Notes: a model not told the origin generated them from the letters alone. DNA of 64,000 nucleotides from Lytechinus pictus (GCF_037042905.1 NC_087245.1:7393501-7457500), one strand, 5' to 3'. Shown: positions 12,808 through 23,657, counted from the stretch's first letter. Translations and numbers: made by a program.

Positions 12808-14345
12808 CAGTGACGTAATAGGCGGTGGGGCATGGGGACAAGCTGCCCCCCTGGCGGATTTCACCGGGAAAATTAAAAAAACGGGAAAAAGAGAAAAGGA
12901 AGGGAGAAAGAAAGGGAAAGGGGAAGGAAAGGGGAGATGGAAAGGAGGAAAAGGAAAGGGAAAGGGAAAACGTGAAAAGAAAACGAAGAAAAAATATTTT
13001 CTTTTAATGAAAAAGGAAGGAATTAAGCGGGAAAGGAACGAAAGAAGAACATTTGAGAAAGAACAAATCATTCCGAAATAGGCCTATGTAATGCAATAGC
13101 ATGATGGGAAATAAATCAAAAGATGACAAAGTGGCAAACAATAGCGGGAAATGAAGGTAGAATGGAATTAATCAAAAGCTAAATTGGAAAACAAAGAAAT
13201 GGGACAAGAAAAAAAAATTAATAACACGACCGGGCTGCCGAGGATTGAAAGTAAAGAGCGGGAAGAAAGATGGACAGTATACAACATTGTGGTATAAGCT
13301 TGCTAAATTTTATGCAAATATGCTACCGGGGATTTGTCCCAGACCCCCGGGCTCTTCATCTATAATATTCAAATGGCTCTATATATAACGCCCCCCCCCC
13401 CCCCCTGTAGGGACCTTTCGTACATTAAGCTTTACGTTCAATCACTGGCATATAGGCGCGGGGGGCCTTGGTTCCACACCCAAGAGGAAATAATTATTGA
13501 CAACGTATAATGAAATTAATGGAAACAATGAAATGTGTTATTTGCAGAATGTAATGGAAAAATCTATCACATAATTAGAATTTAATTTCAATAGGCACTT
13601 TTTTTGCAGCTTGCTTTGCTCGCTGGCGACTTGTTACAAATTTTCCCACATTGCTTTGTTTTGCCTCCTCAAAATATTTGGTTCATTACGCAACTGGGTT
13701 GAATAAATGTGTTGTGTAAAAGCTATATTCTGTATATACTCGCGATTTGATTAAAAATAGCGGCAATCTGCGAGGTTTAAATGGCTTTGATATCAAGACC
13801 CCAACCGCATTGCACTGCCGTATATGAGTATCGAAGGGTTGGGCCATGGCCCCAAAAGTTCTACAACCAAGAGCAAAAAAAAAAGGAGGAAAGAAAAGCA
13901 AAGGAAAAGTGATTTTCTTTACGGAATATAAAGTTTAAAAATATCTCAAAGTTAGATTCTCATGAAAAGGTGATTTTTTTCTCGCTCGCTTCGCTCGCGA
14001 CTTTTATTAAGCAGCTTTTTAGCACATGCGCCATACTGTGGCCCTCGTTTTTGTACTCTTCACGCTACTGCCACAAAGAATCCTGTTCACAGTGGGGTAT
14101 AGACCACACAAAAAAAGGAATGGAAAGAGAAAAGAATGAAATATATTATTCTCTGGATATCATGTCAAAATCTATCACAATTTTTTTTTTGTATTAAAAA
14201 TGTCAAAAAATTCTCGTAATTTTTTTAAAAGATGAATTCTGCCCGATACGCAATATCTGGCCCTCTCAAAATCGTCGACTCATTACACCATTACGCCTAT
14301 TCATACCATGATATGACCGGGAAAATTTTTGCGATAGCAAATATC
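12808..14345 (-). mobile_element. Inverted copy of the hAT-like compound element
   Basis: Starting CAGTGACGTAATAGGCGGTG, this is the reverse complement of 6980-11230 without the latter's insertions. 12808-13410 pairs with 10640-11230, and 13420-14345 pairs with about 7010-8090. Shared landmarks include GTTGGGCCATGGCCC, TTCTACAACCAAGA, GCACATGCGCCATACTGTG and CGCTCGCTTCGCTCGC. The purine-rich K/E/R open frames at 12788-13081 are low-complexity artefacts. Confidence 0.85.
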
Positions 14346-14964
14346 AGTAGTAGCAAAATCCCAACTGTTATATTGGGCACCCCCTGGGTAACATTTCCCA
14401 CCTTCAGTGCCACTTCCAGACCTACACATCCAAACGTGAAGGGGGGGGGGGGTTGGCTGCAAAATGCAGGGCAACGAGGACTGCGAGGTGCCCAAATATC
14501 CTCGTGTATTGGTAATTTTATGACCGAATTTCTGCACGTTTCATATCATGTAAAAAGGCTAAATATTTATCAAAAAATGTTCGCTCGCTTCTATCGCTCG
14601 AAAATTAAAAACTGTGAATTTGATATTTTGGCAATGATTATCAGCCCCCCCCTGAAAAAATTGTGTCTATATGTCCATGCCTACTAACCCCCACCTTGCT
14701 CATCCTTGTCGCTTGCCCCACCCCCCCCCCCCCCCCGACGAAATATGCCAGGTACGCCACCGTATTAGTCTAACACCAGATAGGTGTTTATACAACACCG
14801 AACAGCATCGGTTTGATTCCAAACTGGGGTTGTTTCAATATTTCTCTGGTGTGAACATAAATTCTGGGCTGGTGTTAAATCAACACCGGAGTTTTTGCAG
14901 TGTACTGTCCTGCAAAGGTACCCGTTTGCAGTGACTCTTGAATAAAATACATGTCACACCAATC

Positions 14965-15200
14965 AAAATAATGCGAGCGCGAAGCACGAGCTGAAACTTT
15001 TTAATTTCTCTATCTAAAAAATTGATATCTAAGCACATTTTGTAACCATAAATAGGATGGATATATAGGCCTAATTTATTGATGCGAGCTCGAAGCGCGA
15101 GCTGAAATTTTGATTCAGTTCCGACCTGAAACCTGGACATTCTAAGCGCTCTTTGTTATTATGAACAATATCACTAAAAATTTACGCGAGCGTGAAGTTG
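14965..15200 (-). repeat. Reverse-oriented satellite fragment
   Basis: Three cores such as GATGCGAGCTCGAAGCGCGA are spaced about 110 bp apart, in reverse orientation to the other blocks. Confidence 0.8.
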
Positions 15201-15280
15201 AGCTGAAATAATTAATGTGCAGACCTGTAAAGAATTCTATTTGCAGTGACTCATTAGCATGATATGAAGAGTTTAGTTAC

Positions 15281-16024
15281 AAAAGGGGTTAGGTCCACTT
15301 TGGACCATTCCGAGAAAAAACATGTTTTTTTATTCTCACTTATTGCAATATTCTTATGAGAAACTATAAATTGTCATGATGTACTACCCTGTCATGTGAA
15401 CATAAAATTGGGTATAAAAGAAATCTACCTGTTTTCAATTTTTTCTATATATATTTTTGAAAAATTATCGTTGTGGACCTATCCCCTTTTGCAAAAAAAC
15501 TGAAATGAATCCAATTTCTTTTGATTAAAAAAGTGATATTTCTTTGCCACTTTCATTCACGTTTTCATTTGAATTTCAAATTGTCTTTGGTATCATCAGA
15601 GCGACTAAAAAATTAGAGGTTTAGAGACAGAAAACAATAAAATTTATGAAAAATGGACCTAACCCCTTTTGACAAATAAGTTCTTCAGAAGAGTTTGGTT
15701 GCAAAAGGGGTTAGGTCCACTCCAAGATAATCATTTTTTTAATTCTCCCATATTGCAATATTCTTATGCGAAACTGAATTTTTATTGGGTATAAAACTAA
15801 AGAAAATCTACCTGTCTTCATATTTGTTAAGATATTCTTTTCCAAAAAAGTCTGTGTGGACCTAACCCCTTAAAAAAAAAAAGAATTTTCTTTGCCATTT
15901 TAGTTCACTTTTTAATGGGAATTTCAACTTTTCTTTGGTATCACCTTACACATGTAGAGCTACTAAAATCTATACATTGAGACATAAAAATCAAATTAGA
16001 TGAAAAATGGACCTAACCCCTTTT
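15281..16024. repeat. Element A: six copies of a 17-mer in two TIR-like units
   Basis: AAAAGGGGTTAGGTCCA occurs at 15281 (+), 15474 (-), 15654 (-), 15703 (+), 15857 (-, shortened) and 16008 (-). The order + - - repeats twice and the sequence between is duplicated: TATTGCAATATTCTTATG, GGGTATAAAA, AAATCTACCTGT, TTCTTTGCCA, TCTTTGGTATCA. So there are two tandem units (about 390 and 322 bp), each bounded by inverted 17-mers with a third copy inside. Class unknown. Confidence 0.85.
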
Positions 16025-16057
16025 GCAATGTGACATAGACGAAATGAAAGTAGACTA

Positions 16058-16289
16058 AGGGGGTGCATGTTGCAAGAAAACATTTGCGATCAATTGCAAA
16101 TATTCTGTTGTAATTTTACAACTGATAGATCAACGTTAGTTGTAGCAAATCAGATTACACTCCTTGTTTTAAGGAGCAGATCAGCAATCAATCATGAATT
16201 TGCAATTATTTGCAAGACAAATGATTGATTTAGGGACCAAAATAGACTTGCAATTGATCGCAAGTTTCTTGCAACACCCCATATTGGTC
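16058..16289. mobile_element. Palindromic MITE, ~230 bp
   Basis: The left end GGGTGCATGTTGCAAGAAAA pairs with the right end TTTCTTGCAACACCCC. The subterminal sequences GCGATCAATTGCAA and TTGCAATTGATCGC also pair. No clear TSD is visible. Confidence 0.8.
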
Positions 16290-16490
16290 ATTAGACCGTT
16301 TGTCTTAAGACCAGTTGGCTATTAGATGGTTATTAGACCAACTGACTATTGGACAAATGGGAATTGGACGAAATAGTAATTGGACGATGTGGATAGTGGA
16401 CCAACTGCTGGTAGACGAAATATGACATTAGACCATGTGGTGAGTGGACAAAATGGCAGTAAACGAAATGGCAATAAACCATATTTTAAT
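16290..16490. repeat. Degenerate ~15-17-bp minisatellite
   Basis: A rolling motif like ATTRGACNAANTGG recurs more than ten times (ATTAGACCAACTGAC, ATTGGACGAAATAG, AGTGGACAAAATGG). Confidence 0.8.
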
Positions 16491-16491
16491 A

Positions 16492-16787
16492 TGCCCTCGC
16501 AAATTGGACCGTAAATACGTAGCTTTCGTGGCGAAATAGATAGGCTACCCTTTTTTCATTCTTTTAGTGTTTTTGACTCTTTTTGACAAAGTACCCTTAC
16601 GTTACTTACGTAATGTGCCCCCGGGGCCACTTACATTGACGAGTGGATATACCATGTGCGAACAAAAAAACACGTAAAAAGCTTTGGATGTCTTTTTCAA
16701 GATAGGGGTGTCAAAACACAAAAGTAATGAAAAAAGGGTATCTATTTCGCTAGGAAAGCTACGTGTTTGGGTCAAATTTGCGGGCAT
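16492..16787. repeat. Inverted-repeat element with ~95-bp arms
   Basis: Arms about 16492-16590 and 16690-16787 share TACGTAGCTTTC, CGAAATAGATA and CCCTTTTTTCATT in inverse orientation, enclosing a CCCCCGGGGCC segment. Confidence 0.75.
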
Positions 16788-17250
16788 GATAAAGCAAAAT
16801 TAAAATGTTTTATAAAAATTAAGATGTCCTTTTTGCCCCAACACTACGTGTTCAGAGTCCGATTTGCGCGAGGTGTGGAAGCTAAACCAAATGGTGTGTA
16901 AACCGTAAAGGTAAAACCGACGGCCGACGGACCCGTGACATAACAATAGAATATCGCTGTACTTGTTAGGGGTTCATTTAAGGGAATACTTGCCAAGAGT
17001 ATCGTTTTGTTTCCAATACTTGTTAAGGGTAGGGTTTCAGACGCCGATACTTGTTAAGGGGTGCATTTTCAGAATATGGAAAATACGTGTTTATAGGGTG
17101 CTTTTCGAGACCCCATGGTCGCGCATGGTATCCACTCGTCAATGGAAGTGCCCCCCCCCCCCCGGGAATGTGCCCTATCTTGTTGAAAAAGAGATCTTTC
17201 GCATGGTATCGGATTTGTCAGTAGTGCCCCCCCCCCCCCGGGGGGGGGGG
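16788..17250. repeat. GATACTTGTTAAGGG direct repeats and GGTATCCACTCGTCA inverted repeat
   Basis: ACTTGTTAAGGG-like units lie near 16961, 17018 and 17049. TGGTATCCACTCGTCAATGG at about 17128 is the inverse of the segment near 16635. Poly-C/poly-G runs at 17151-17163 and 17226-17254 mark the right side. No gene is seen. Confidence 0.65.
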
Positions 17251-17254
17251 GGGT

Positions 17255-17325
17255 AAAGGGCAAGTACACCCCAGAATATGTTGATTTGAATAAAAAGAGA
17301 AAAATCGAGCTTGCATAATGTTGAT
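17255..17325 (+). mobile_element. Fragment of MITE family 1
   Basis: AAGGGCAAGTACACCCCAG, TTGATTTGAATAAAAAGAGA and GCTTGCATAATG follow the left-half order of the family. Confidence 0.65.
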
Positions 17326-17805
17326 GATTTTGTATTTAACAGGTGGATCCAGATCTATATCGTTCGTTTCGCGGCTTATAGAACTATATAATAATTATGG
17401 AAGTTTTTCTACAAGGAAAGGATAGCTAAGCAGGTAGGGAAGATTAGGAAGAGGATCAGAGTCAGATCATGCACTGGAGTTGTTTTCAAGAAAGGTACTG
17501 AAATCCTAAAAAAAACAAAAACATGTGCTGCATACATACTATCAATACCTCCGATCTGGGAGAAGACTAGAAGTGATAACATGTCCGAACAGATAGGTAT
17601 CGAAAAGCATTTGTTCCTCTGTCAATCAGAGTCATAAATGGTAGACTTAATGGTCTCTTTGATGTTTTGCTCTTTATGCCTTGCATATTTTTGGTCTTCG
17701 CAAGATCATAGCCTGCAATATTTTTTTTATTTTGTATTTTCCATCTTATCTTGAAACCACAAACGTATAGTGCATACCTTTCTAGAGACCTCGCCTTGAA
17801 TTTTA
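17326..17805. other. Gene-free stretch
   Basis: A minus-strand open frame of about 98 codons crosses this stretch (17567-17863). It shows no domain and runs into tandem repeats, so I do not call it a gene. Confidence 0.5.
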
Positions 17806-17809
17806 TGAT

Positions 17810-18500
17810 ATTGATTGGAATGAAATTTTTGAATTGTTTGTATGAAATATTGATTACACACATCTAATTTAGACCTTTTCGGAGGCAATTCGGTGATTTT
17901 TGGAACTGATATGTTAATTATACTACATGTATTTTATTGGAATCGAAATTTTAAATTGTTAGTAACGAAATATCGATTATACACATCTAAAAACTTTTTT
18001 GGAGGCAATACAGTAACTTTTTTAATGATTATGCACTTATTATTGGAGTGAAATTTTTTGAATTCTCTGAAATGAAATATTGATTACACACATGTAATGT
18101 AAATCTTTTTGGAGACAATACAGTAATTTTTAGGAATTATGTTAGTACTTCATGCCTGTATTGAGTGTTAAACAGCTTGTAATGAAATGAAATATTGATT
18201 ACATACATTTAATTTTAATTATTTTTTACGGCAAAACAGTATAGCTTTTATTCAATTCAATTAAAATTAAGAAATGGTCTTTATTGATAATCAACATGTT
18301 AACAATCATACATGAAAAACAGCAAGAGCTGGAAAAATCAAGTTGGTGTTGGCATACATTGTAAAAACCATCGTAAAATGCATTAAAAAGGTGCTAATAC
18401 TTCACGCTCTTATTATTGGAATGAAATTTTGATAACACATATGTATTTTAAACATTTTTGAAGGCAATACAGTGAATTTTAAAATTGATATATCAATTAT
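17810..18500 (+). repeat. Tandem repeat, ~110-125-bp units
   Basis: GAAATATTGATTACACACAT or a close variant recurs near 17843, 17968, 18076 and 18189, each followed by GGAGGCAATACAGTAA. A fifth decayed unit at about 18420-18500 follows an inserted segment (about 18240-18410). Confidence 0.85.
18240..18410 (-). mobile_element. Possible truncated LINE 3' end inserted in the tandem repeat
   Basis: Read on the minus strand it ends AATAAAGACC ... followed by a short ATTGAATTGAAT tail, resembling non-LTR 3' ends with (TTGAA)-like tails. It interrupts the tandem units. No coding sequence is left. Confidence 0.45.
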
Positions 18501-18689
18501 ACTGCATGCATGTCTTTATCATGTTTATGTACATGTAAGTAAACGGGTATTTGCTTTCACTCTATATAATTATTATAAATGTATTCATGGTTTTATATGT
18601 TTAATATGACATTTTTTATGTTTATTGACTTGAATTTGTGAACAAAACAAATTTCCAATATGGATAAATATAGACGAACTTGAACTTAT

Positions 18690-18830
18690 TGCCTCTTATC
18701 GTGCCAATCAGCGCGAGACGCGATCGCACCCATAATTCCCACTCATCTCATTGGCCCATGCATGGGTCATGGATGGACGGACAAAATGTGTCGTACCCAC
18801 GCCAGGCTTTTTATACTTGGGTGATAATCA
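18690..18830 (+). promoter_or_regulatory. Promoter-like CCAAT/TATA cluster without a visible gene
   Basis: GTGCCAATCAGCGCGAGACG contains a CCAAT box, TCATTGGCCC an inverted one, and CTTTTTATACTTG a TATA-like box at about 18808-18819. The GC content is locally higher than the flanks. I find no ORF or RNA gene downstream, so this may be a relic or chance. Confidence 0.25.
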
Positions 18831-19463
18831 AATAATATAAAAAAATATTGCTCATAAGTATTAATCAAAAATGCTTTAAAAAATACGGATATCATAACAA
18901 ATATTTTTTTTCAATTTTACAGCGTTTAAATTGAGTTTTTGTTAACAACATTTTTTTTAATAAGGTCAGGAAATCTGCATATAATATCACATGTACTTTT
19001 TCTCTCTCTCCACACGAACTTCCTCATATGCTGCGCCGCCCGTCTGGCTTTTGACACATTCACCATTTAAAAAGAGCATCGTAAGTAATGGTTTTGAAAG
19101 TTTTTTTCAACCCCATTGTGTTTCGAATTGTAAAAGAATAGTTGAGTGAAATATTAGGCATAGTAAAGATGTAAAAAACTATGAAACTAAGCGTTTAAAA
19201 TCGTCGAAGGCGTACGCGCCTGGCCCCGGCCCCGGCTTGCATGGCCTGGTTTTGCTTGGGCTTGACCGTGGGCCAAAACGCTGCTCTTGTTGTTACACGT
19301 TACTGGATGTGTACGATGCAGGGCCCTCCTAGATCCTGGGCATAAACGCATCGGGTTACAATCACTCACACGTATTGCGAGGTTAGTATTATTAGTATAC
19401 TAACCACGAACCGCGTTTGGCAGTGGATTTCTAACTAGTGAGTAGTGGGTCGCGCGTGCTGGG
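18831..19463. other. Gene-free stretch
   Basis: It contains a GC-rich patch at 19200-19350 and a hairpin GGTTAGTAT...ATACTAACC at 19381-19406. No coding evidence. Confidence 0.5.
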
Positions 19464-19470
19464 ATCTCAC

Positions 19471-20167
19471 TAGGGTGTCTGGAGAAAAAAATTATTTTTC
19501 TTATTTCAAGAAAATATCACATTTTCTTTGTGAATTTGAAGAGAAATGACCTTCACTCTTCAGACTGACAGAAATGTAACATTTTTGGAAAAATCCAATT
19601 ATTGGCTGCAAAAAAGAAGAATGAAATTAGGTAAATTTTCAGCATTTCTCTGCCATAGACTGTGTAGTTAAGAAATGGACACACACAAATCCAAATTTTT
19701 AGCTTCCGAGAGCTGTTATGAATATATTATTAATGCCAAAAACTTGTCCATAAAGAGTCCAATAGGATTTTTTATGCTCTAGGCCTATCTGATGATGGTA
19801 TGATTTTTATAAAGATTTGGAAACCAGATCACAATGAAAAATTGCGACAAAGTGAAAAAATTTGTGCAAAACAGAAATTTCATTTTCCCATAGAAAACGC
19901 ATGGAGAAATGGCAATCTCAACACACACAAAAATAAGGGTTTGCAATTTATCTCTAAATCCTTATTTAAAATGATCATATAAACTTGTCCTTACTGTCAA
20001 AAGAAGCCCCTGAATTTTCTCTTTCCATACATGCCAAACACAAGTTAATAATCAATTCAGATCACATTTTACTAGTAGCCTGAACTTCCCCGAAAAAATG
20101 TGCCATATTTTCCCCTAAATTAGCCTGTTTTATGCTGACACTTTTCAGTGTGGCTTCAGACACCCTA
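19471..20167. mobile_element. hAT-type MITE, 697 bp
   Basis: The ends are TAGGGTGTCTGGAG and CTTCAGACACCCTA. ATCTCAC is duplicated at 19464-19470 and 20168-20174. The TAGGG start and 7-8-bp TSD fit the hAT superfamily. The interior is AT-rich with no transposase. Confidence 0.85.
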
Positions 20168-20747
20168 ATCTCACTTCTTGCCGTCCACAACTCAAGACCA
20201 CACAACACACGACTTCTATGGAACTATGCCCAGTAGCTAGTAGAGGCGCACGGCCAATATTGGAGACTGTCTCCAATGACCAATGTGGGAGATTATCTCC
20301 AATATCAGAGACTTTTGTAAAGAATTTGGGTACCCAATTTCAGAGACAGCATGCAGTCTCCAGTTTTGGAGACCAATTTCCTTTGTTTACATTTGCTGCA
20401 AAAGGATTACCTTGGCGGCAAATAAAAATGTGATAAGCAGATTCCTCATGAAAAATTACCCCTTTTCACCGTCTACTTTAAAAATTCACCGTCTACTTGT
20501 GTTTTGATAAGGATTTTTGTTGTCAATCACACACAAAACAAATGGGCTTCTGATCTCAGTGAGACAAAATTTTGGGTGGAAAAAATCATGCTTTTGTTGG
20601 TGTTTCTTTTGTCCTTTTGCAAAGCAAGTCTCATCATCATCATCATCATCTAGTACAGGAAGAAGGCGGTGGCCTGTAATTCCCGGTCACTCCATCTATG
20701 GTTTTAGTCTGGTGAGTTTATTACTGTACGCATGCTGAGGAGTGGGG

Positions 20748-23657
20748 TCATGGTAGATCAAAGCGATGATCCCACCAATGTTTATCTACATGCCTTTTAA
20801 ATGATTCTGTTGTTGGCAAGACGACTATACTTTCCGGGAGGCTATTCCAATCATCTATCACTCTTCTGCTAAAAGACTTGCTGCGAATGTCCAGTCTACA
20901 GTGCTCTTTCTGAAGCTTCAGGCAGTGTCCCCTTGTTGATCTGCCTACTGATTTTGTGAAGAAGTGATCTAGAGGGAGATTGATAAGTCCATGCATTAGC
21001 TGGTGCACGAAGATCATGTCTCCTCTTCTCCTCCTGTACAGCAGGGAGTACAAGTTCAATTCTTTGAGTCTGTCTTGATATGGGACGTTCTTCAGCTCTC
21101 TGACCAGCTTGGTTGCCCTTCTTTGGACCCTTTCGATCCTCCTTGCATCTTCTTTGAATCTGCTATGCCAGAGGATACTCCCATATTCAAGGTGGGGTCT
21201 TATTAGGGTTTTGAAGAGCAGAGGCAGAGTTGTCCTTGTGAGTTGAGTGAATGTCCTTTTCATTATGGCGAGGAGTTGGTATCCTTTGCTAACTGCTGAT
21301 GACACATGCTGGTGAAATTTCAGCTGACAGTCCACTATTACACCGAGATCCTTTTCGGCTTCCACTACTTGCAAGTCTTTCCCATGCATATGGTAGCTTT
21401 TTCCAAGGTTTCTCCTGCCGATGTGCAACACTTTACATTTGTCATCATTGAAGGGTAATTGCCATCTCTCAGACCACTCAATAAGGTAATTCAGGTCGTC
21501 TTGAAGACCACTCGTCTGTGAAGGTGTATTTCCAGTACTATAGAGTTTCGTGTCATCAGCAAATAATACCACTCTGCTATTTATTACGTCAGATGGGAGG
21601 TCATTTATGTAGATCAAGAAGAGGACTGGTCCGAGGACACTTCCTTGCGGAATTCCGCTTGTAACAGGTGACCAGTCGGATGATTCTCCATTAACAAAGA
21701 CTCTTTGTACTCTTCCGATCAAAAATGCTCTAATCCAGTTCAGGAGTTTACCTTCTATACCATGTGCCTTTAGCTTGAGTAAGAGCCTTTGATGGGGAAC
21801 GCTATCGAATGCCTTCCGAAAATCAAGGTATAGGACATCGATTGTTTCACCTTCATCTAATAACCTTGACCATTCCTCAAGAACATAAAGAAGTTGAGTG
21901 GCACACGTCCTTCCTTGGGTAAATCCATGCTGACTCTGTGTGAGTAGGTCATTTCTTAGCAAGTGTGTAACTATAACATCTCGAAGAATTTTCTCCATCA
22001 ACTTTCCTGCAACGGACGTAAGGCTAACAGGCCTATAATTTGAGGCTTGGGTTCTACTCCCTTTCTTATGGATTGGTACTACAGTTCCCTGCTTCCAGTC
22101 CGATGGGAGTTTACCTTCCTGCATAGACTTGTTACAGATTAATGTCAATGGTTTAGCAATGGACTCAGCTAGCTCATTTAATACTTTAGGATGCAACCCA
22201 TCTGGTCCTGGTGACTTATTTGTATTCAAGTTTTTTAACTTTTTGCTGACATCTATCTCTTGTACTTTTACTTCACTTAGCGTGGGTAGGTCACTTCGCA
22301 AAGGAACTTGTATATCCGGTATACTGTCCATGTCCTCTCTAGTGAATACTTCGGAGAAATAATCGTTAAGAACACTTGCTATTTCACTATCTGATTCAGT
22401 AAGTTGTCCATTACCCTTCATGAGGCTTGTAATACGACCTTTACTCTTTACCTTGCTGTTAGCATAACGCCAATAAGCTTTGGGATTATGGCCAATGTTT
22501 TCAACTAGGTCGAGTTCAAAGTTGTTACTTGCTGCTCTTGTTTCTTTCCTTAATTGGTTCCTCACTCGTTTATACTGTCTGTAGTCGATTTCTCTCTCGT
22601 CTCTAGTCCTGTTCACATCTGAATATCGTTTCCAGTAACGCGTCTTCTTCTTAGACAACTTAAGTATAGCTTTTGATACATAAATATTTCGTCTCTTATC
22701 CGTGTTACACTTGCGTACTGGTACATAATTTTCCACACCTTCTTTTATATTGTGAAACAATGAGGTCCAAGCTTGTTCACAAGTTTTGCCAGTAAAATCC
22801 TTATCCCAGTCAATTTTTTCAAGAGTCTCATTCATGGAATTGTAGTCCCCTTTCTGGAGGTTTGGGCGACTTTCTCTTTCTGGCAATTTGTCTTTTTCCT
22901 GAAGTATGTCAAGCTTGGTCAGTATACACACATGATCACTAAGTCCAAGTGGAGGTAAATAATCAATTGAAGATATTAGGTCATCAGCTGTACATGTAAA
23001 TGCAAGATCCAGAACGTTTGGATTTTGGCCATGTCTATATCGTGTAGGCTCATATATATGCTGGTGCAGGAATGCTTCCTGGGTGGCAGTGAGAAACATG
23101 TACGATGTATTATTGGAGGTCGAATTTACATGCGATCTTTTCCAGTTGATGTCCGGAAAGTTGAAATCTCCCATTATCAAAAGATGCTTCTCTCTGTTTT
23201 CACTGGCCAACTCTATGAGTTCACAAAGTAACTTATTATTTTCTATTGAGCTAGAGGGGCTTCTATAAATACATCCAACCATAAGTCCTTCTCTCCCTTT
23301 CAGCTTAACAGAGCACCAAACACTTTCGGTAAATTCGATGTTGAATGAAACTTCGTGTGCTTTGAGTTTTGTGCAAATGTAGATTACAATACCCCTATGG
23401 CAGTTTTCTTTATCCATGTTTGAGAAGATCTCATATCCTTCTAGTTTAAGTAATTCATTTGTCACTTTTAAGATGCCTGATTTAGGAACTACTTCACATA
23501 TCATTACTATATCTGGGTTATGCTTTCCAATAGAAATTTGTAGCTCTTCAATTTTGTTCAATAAAGAGTCTGCATTAGTATAGAGGACCGTTAATTTGTT
23601 TTGTGATAAGTACTCCATATTTTTGTCCACAATCTCTGCTTCTGGTCCTCCATTCAT
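20748..23657 (-). CDS. CR1-like LINE ORF2: endonuclease-reverse transcriptase, 969 aa
   Basis: The protein nicks target DNA and reverse-transcribes the element's RNA. An APE-type endonuclease spans about residues 22-245: NAD near 28-30, E55 in MICEV, GDFN at 162-165 and SDH at 240-242. A reverse transcriptase follows at about 475-750: KSPGPDG near 481, motif A LDFRKAFD with D612, motif B SGIPQGSVLGPVLF at 667-680 and motif C FADD at 699-702. The C-terminal SFSRRVIDDWNSLP pattern (928-941) is characteristic of CR1-group elements. There are no internal stops, so the copy is young or still coding. ORF2 starts 9 nt after the ORF1 stop in the same frame. CR1 assignment is by motif recognition; an L2/Rex1 relative is the alternative. 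Confidence 0.95.
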   Translation of the reverse strand: MNGGPEAEIVDKNMEYLSQNKLTVLYTNADSLLNKIEELQISIGKHNPDIVMICEVVPKSGILKVTNELLKLEGYEIFSNMDKENCHRGIVIYICTKLKAHEVSFNIEFTESVWCSVKLKGREGLMVGCIYRSPSSSIENNKLLCELIELASENREKHLLIMGDFNFPDINWKRSHVNSTSNNTSYMFLTATQEAFLHQHIYEPTRYRHGQNPNVLDLAFTCTADDLISSIDYLPPLGLSDHVCILTKLDILQEKDKLPERESRPNLQKGDYNSMNETLEKIDWDKDFTGKTCEQAWTSLFHNIKEGVENYVPVRKCNTDKRRNIYVSKAILKLSKKKTRYWKRYSDVNRTRDEREIDYRQYKRVRNQLRKETRAASNNFELDLVENIGHNPKAYWRYANSKVKSKGRITSLMKGNGQLTESDSEIASVLNDYFSEVFTREDMDSIPDIQVPLRSDLPTLSEVKVQEIDVSKKLKNLNTNKSPGPDGLHPKVLNELAESIAKPLTLICNKSMQEGKLPSDWKQGTVVPIHKKGSRTQASNYRPVSLTSVAGKLMEKILRDVIVTHLLRNDLLTQSQHGFTQGRTCATQLLYVLEEWSRLLDEGETIDVLYLDFRKAFDSVPHQRLLLKLKAHGIEGKLLNWIRAFLIGRVQRVFVNGESSDWSPVTSGIPQGSVLGPVLFLIYINDLPSDVINSRVVLFADDTKLYSTGNTPSQTSGLQDDLNYLIEWSERWQLPFNDDKCKVLHIGRRNLGKSYHMHGKDLQVVEAEKDLGVIVDCQLKFHQHVSSAVSKGYQLLAIMKRTFTQLTRTTLPLLFKTLIRPHLEYGSILWHSRFKEDARRIERVQRRATKLVRELKNVPYQDRLKELNLYSLLYRRRRGDMIFVHQLMHGLINLPLDHFFTKSVGRSTRGHCLKLQKEHCRLDIRSKSFSRRVIDDWNSLPESIVVLPTTESFKRHVDKHWWDHRFDLP

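Larger units (their letters stand above)
11852..14762. mobile_element. hAT-type element (CACTAGCGTA / TACGCCACCG), 8-bp TSD, nested
   Basis: TATTAGTC is duplicated at 11844-11851 and 14763-14770 (GTATTAGTC if one more base is allowed). Ends match the common hAT pattern CAGTGGCGTA, with a long poly-C/G run just inside each. The interior holds purine-rich sequence, a satellite block and the inverted compound copy. No transposase ORF is recognisable. Confidence 0.85.
11750..14902. mobile_element. TIR element with CACTGCAAAAAC ends and TA target site
   Basis: The left end is CACTGCAAAAACTCTGGTGT and the right end is its reverse complement with few changes. Similarity runs through TTGATTTAACACCAGCCC. 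TA dinucleotides flank both ends (11748-11749, 14903-14904), as in Tc1/mariner-like insertion. Only about 250 bp belongs to this element. The rest is the insertion 11852-14762. Confidence 0.85.

Noticed and set aside
12788-13081. Lys/Glu/Arg-rich open frame
   Set aside because: It is a product of a purine-rich tract within a transposon; the opposite-strand copy at 10852-11231 gives an equally spurious Phe/Ser-rich frame.
17567-17863. 98-codon minus-strand open frame
   Set aside because: It overlaps the ~115-bp tandem repeat and shows no recognisable motif.
18690-18830. Confident promoter call
   Set aside because: CCAAT and TATA words are present but no transcript or gene body follows; listed only at low confidence.
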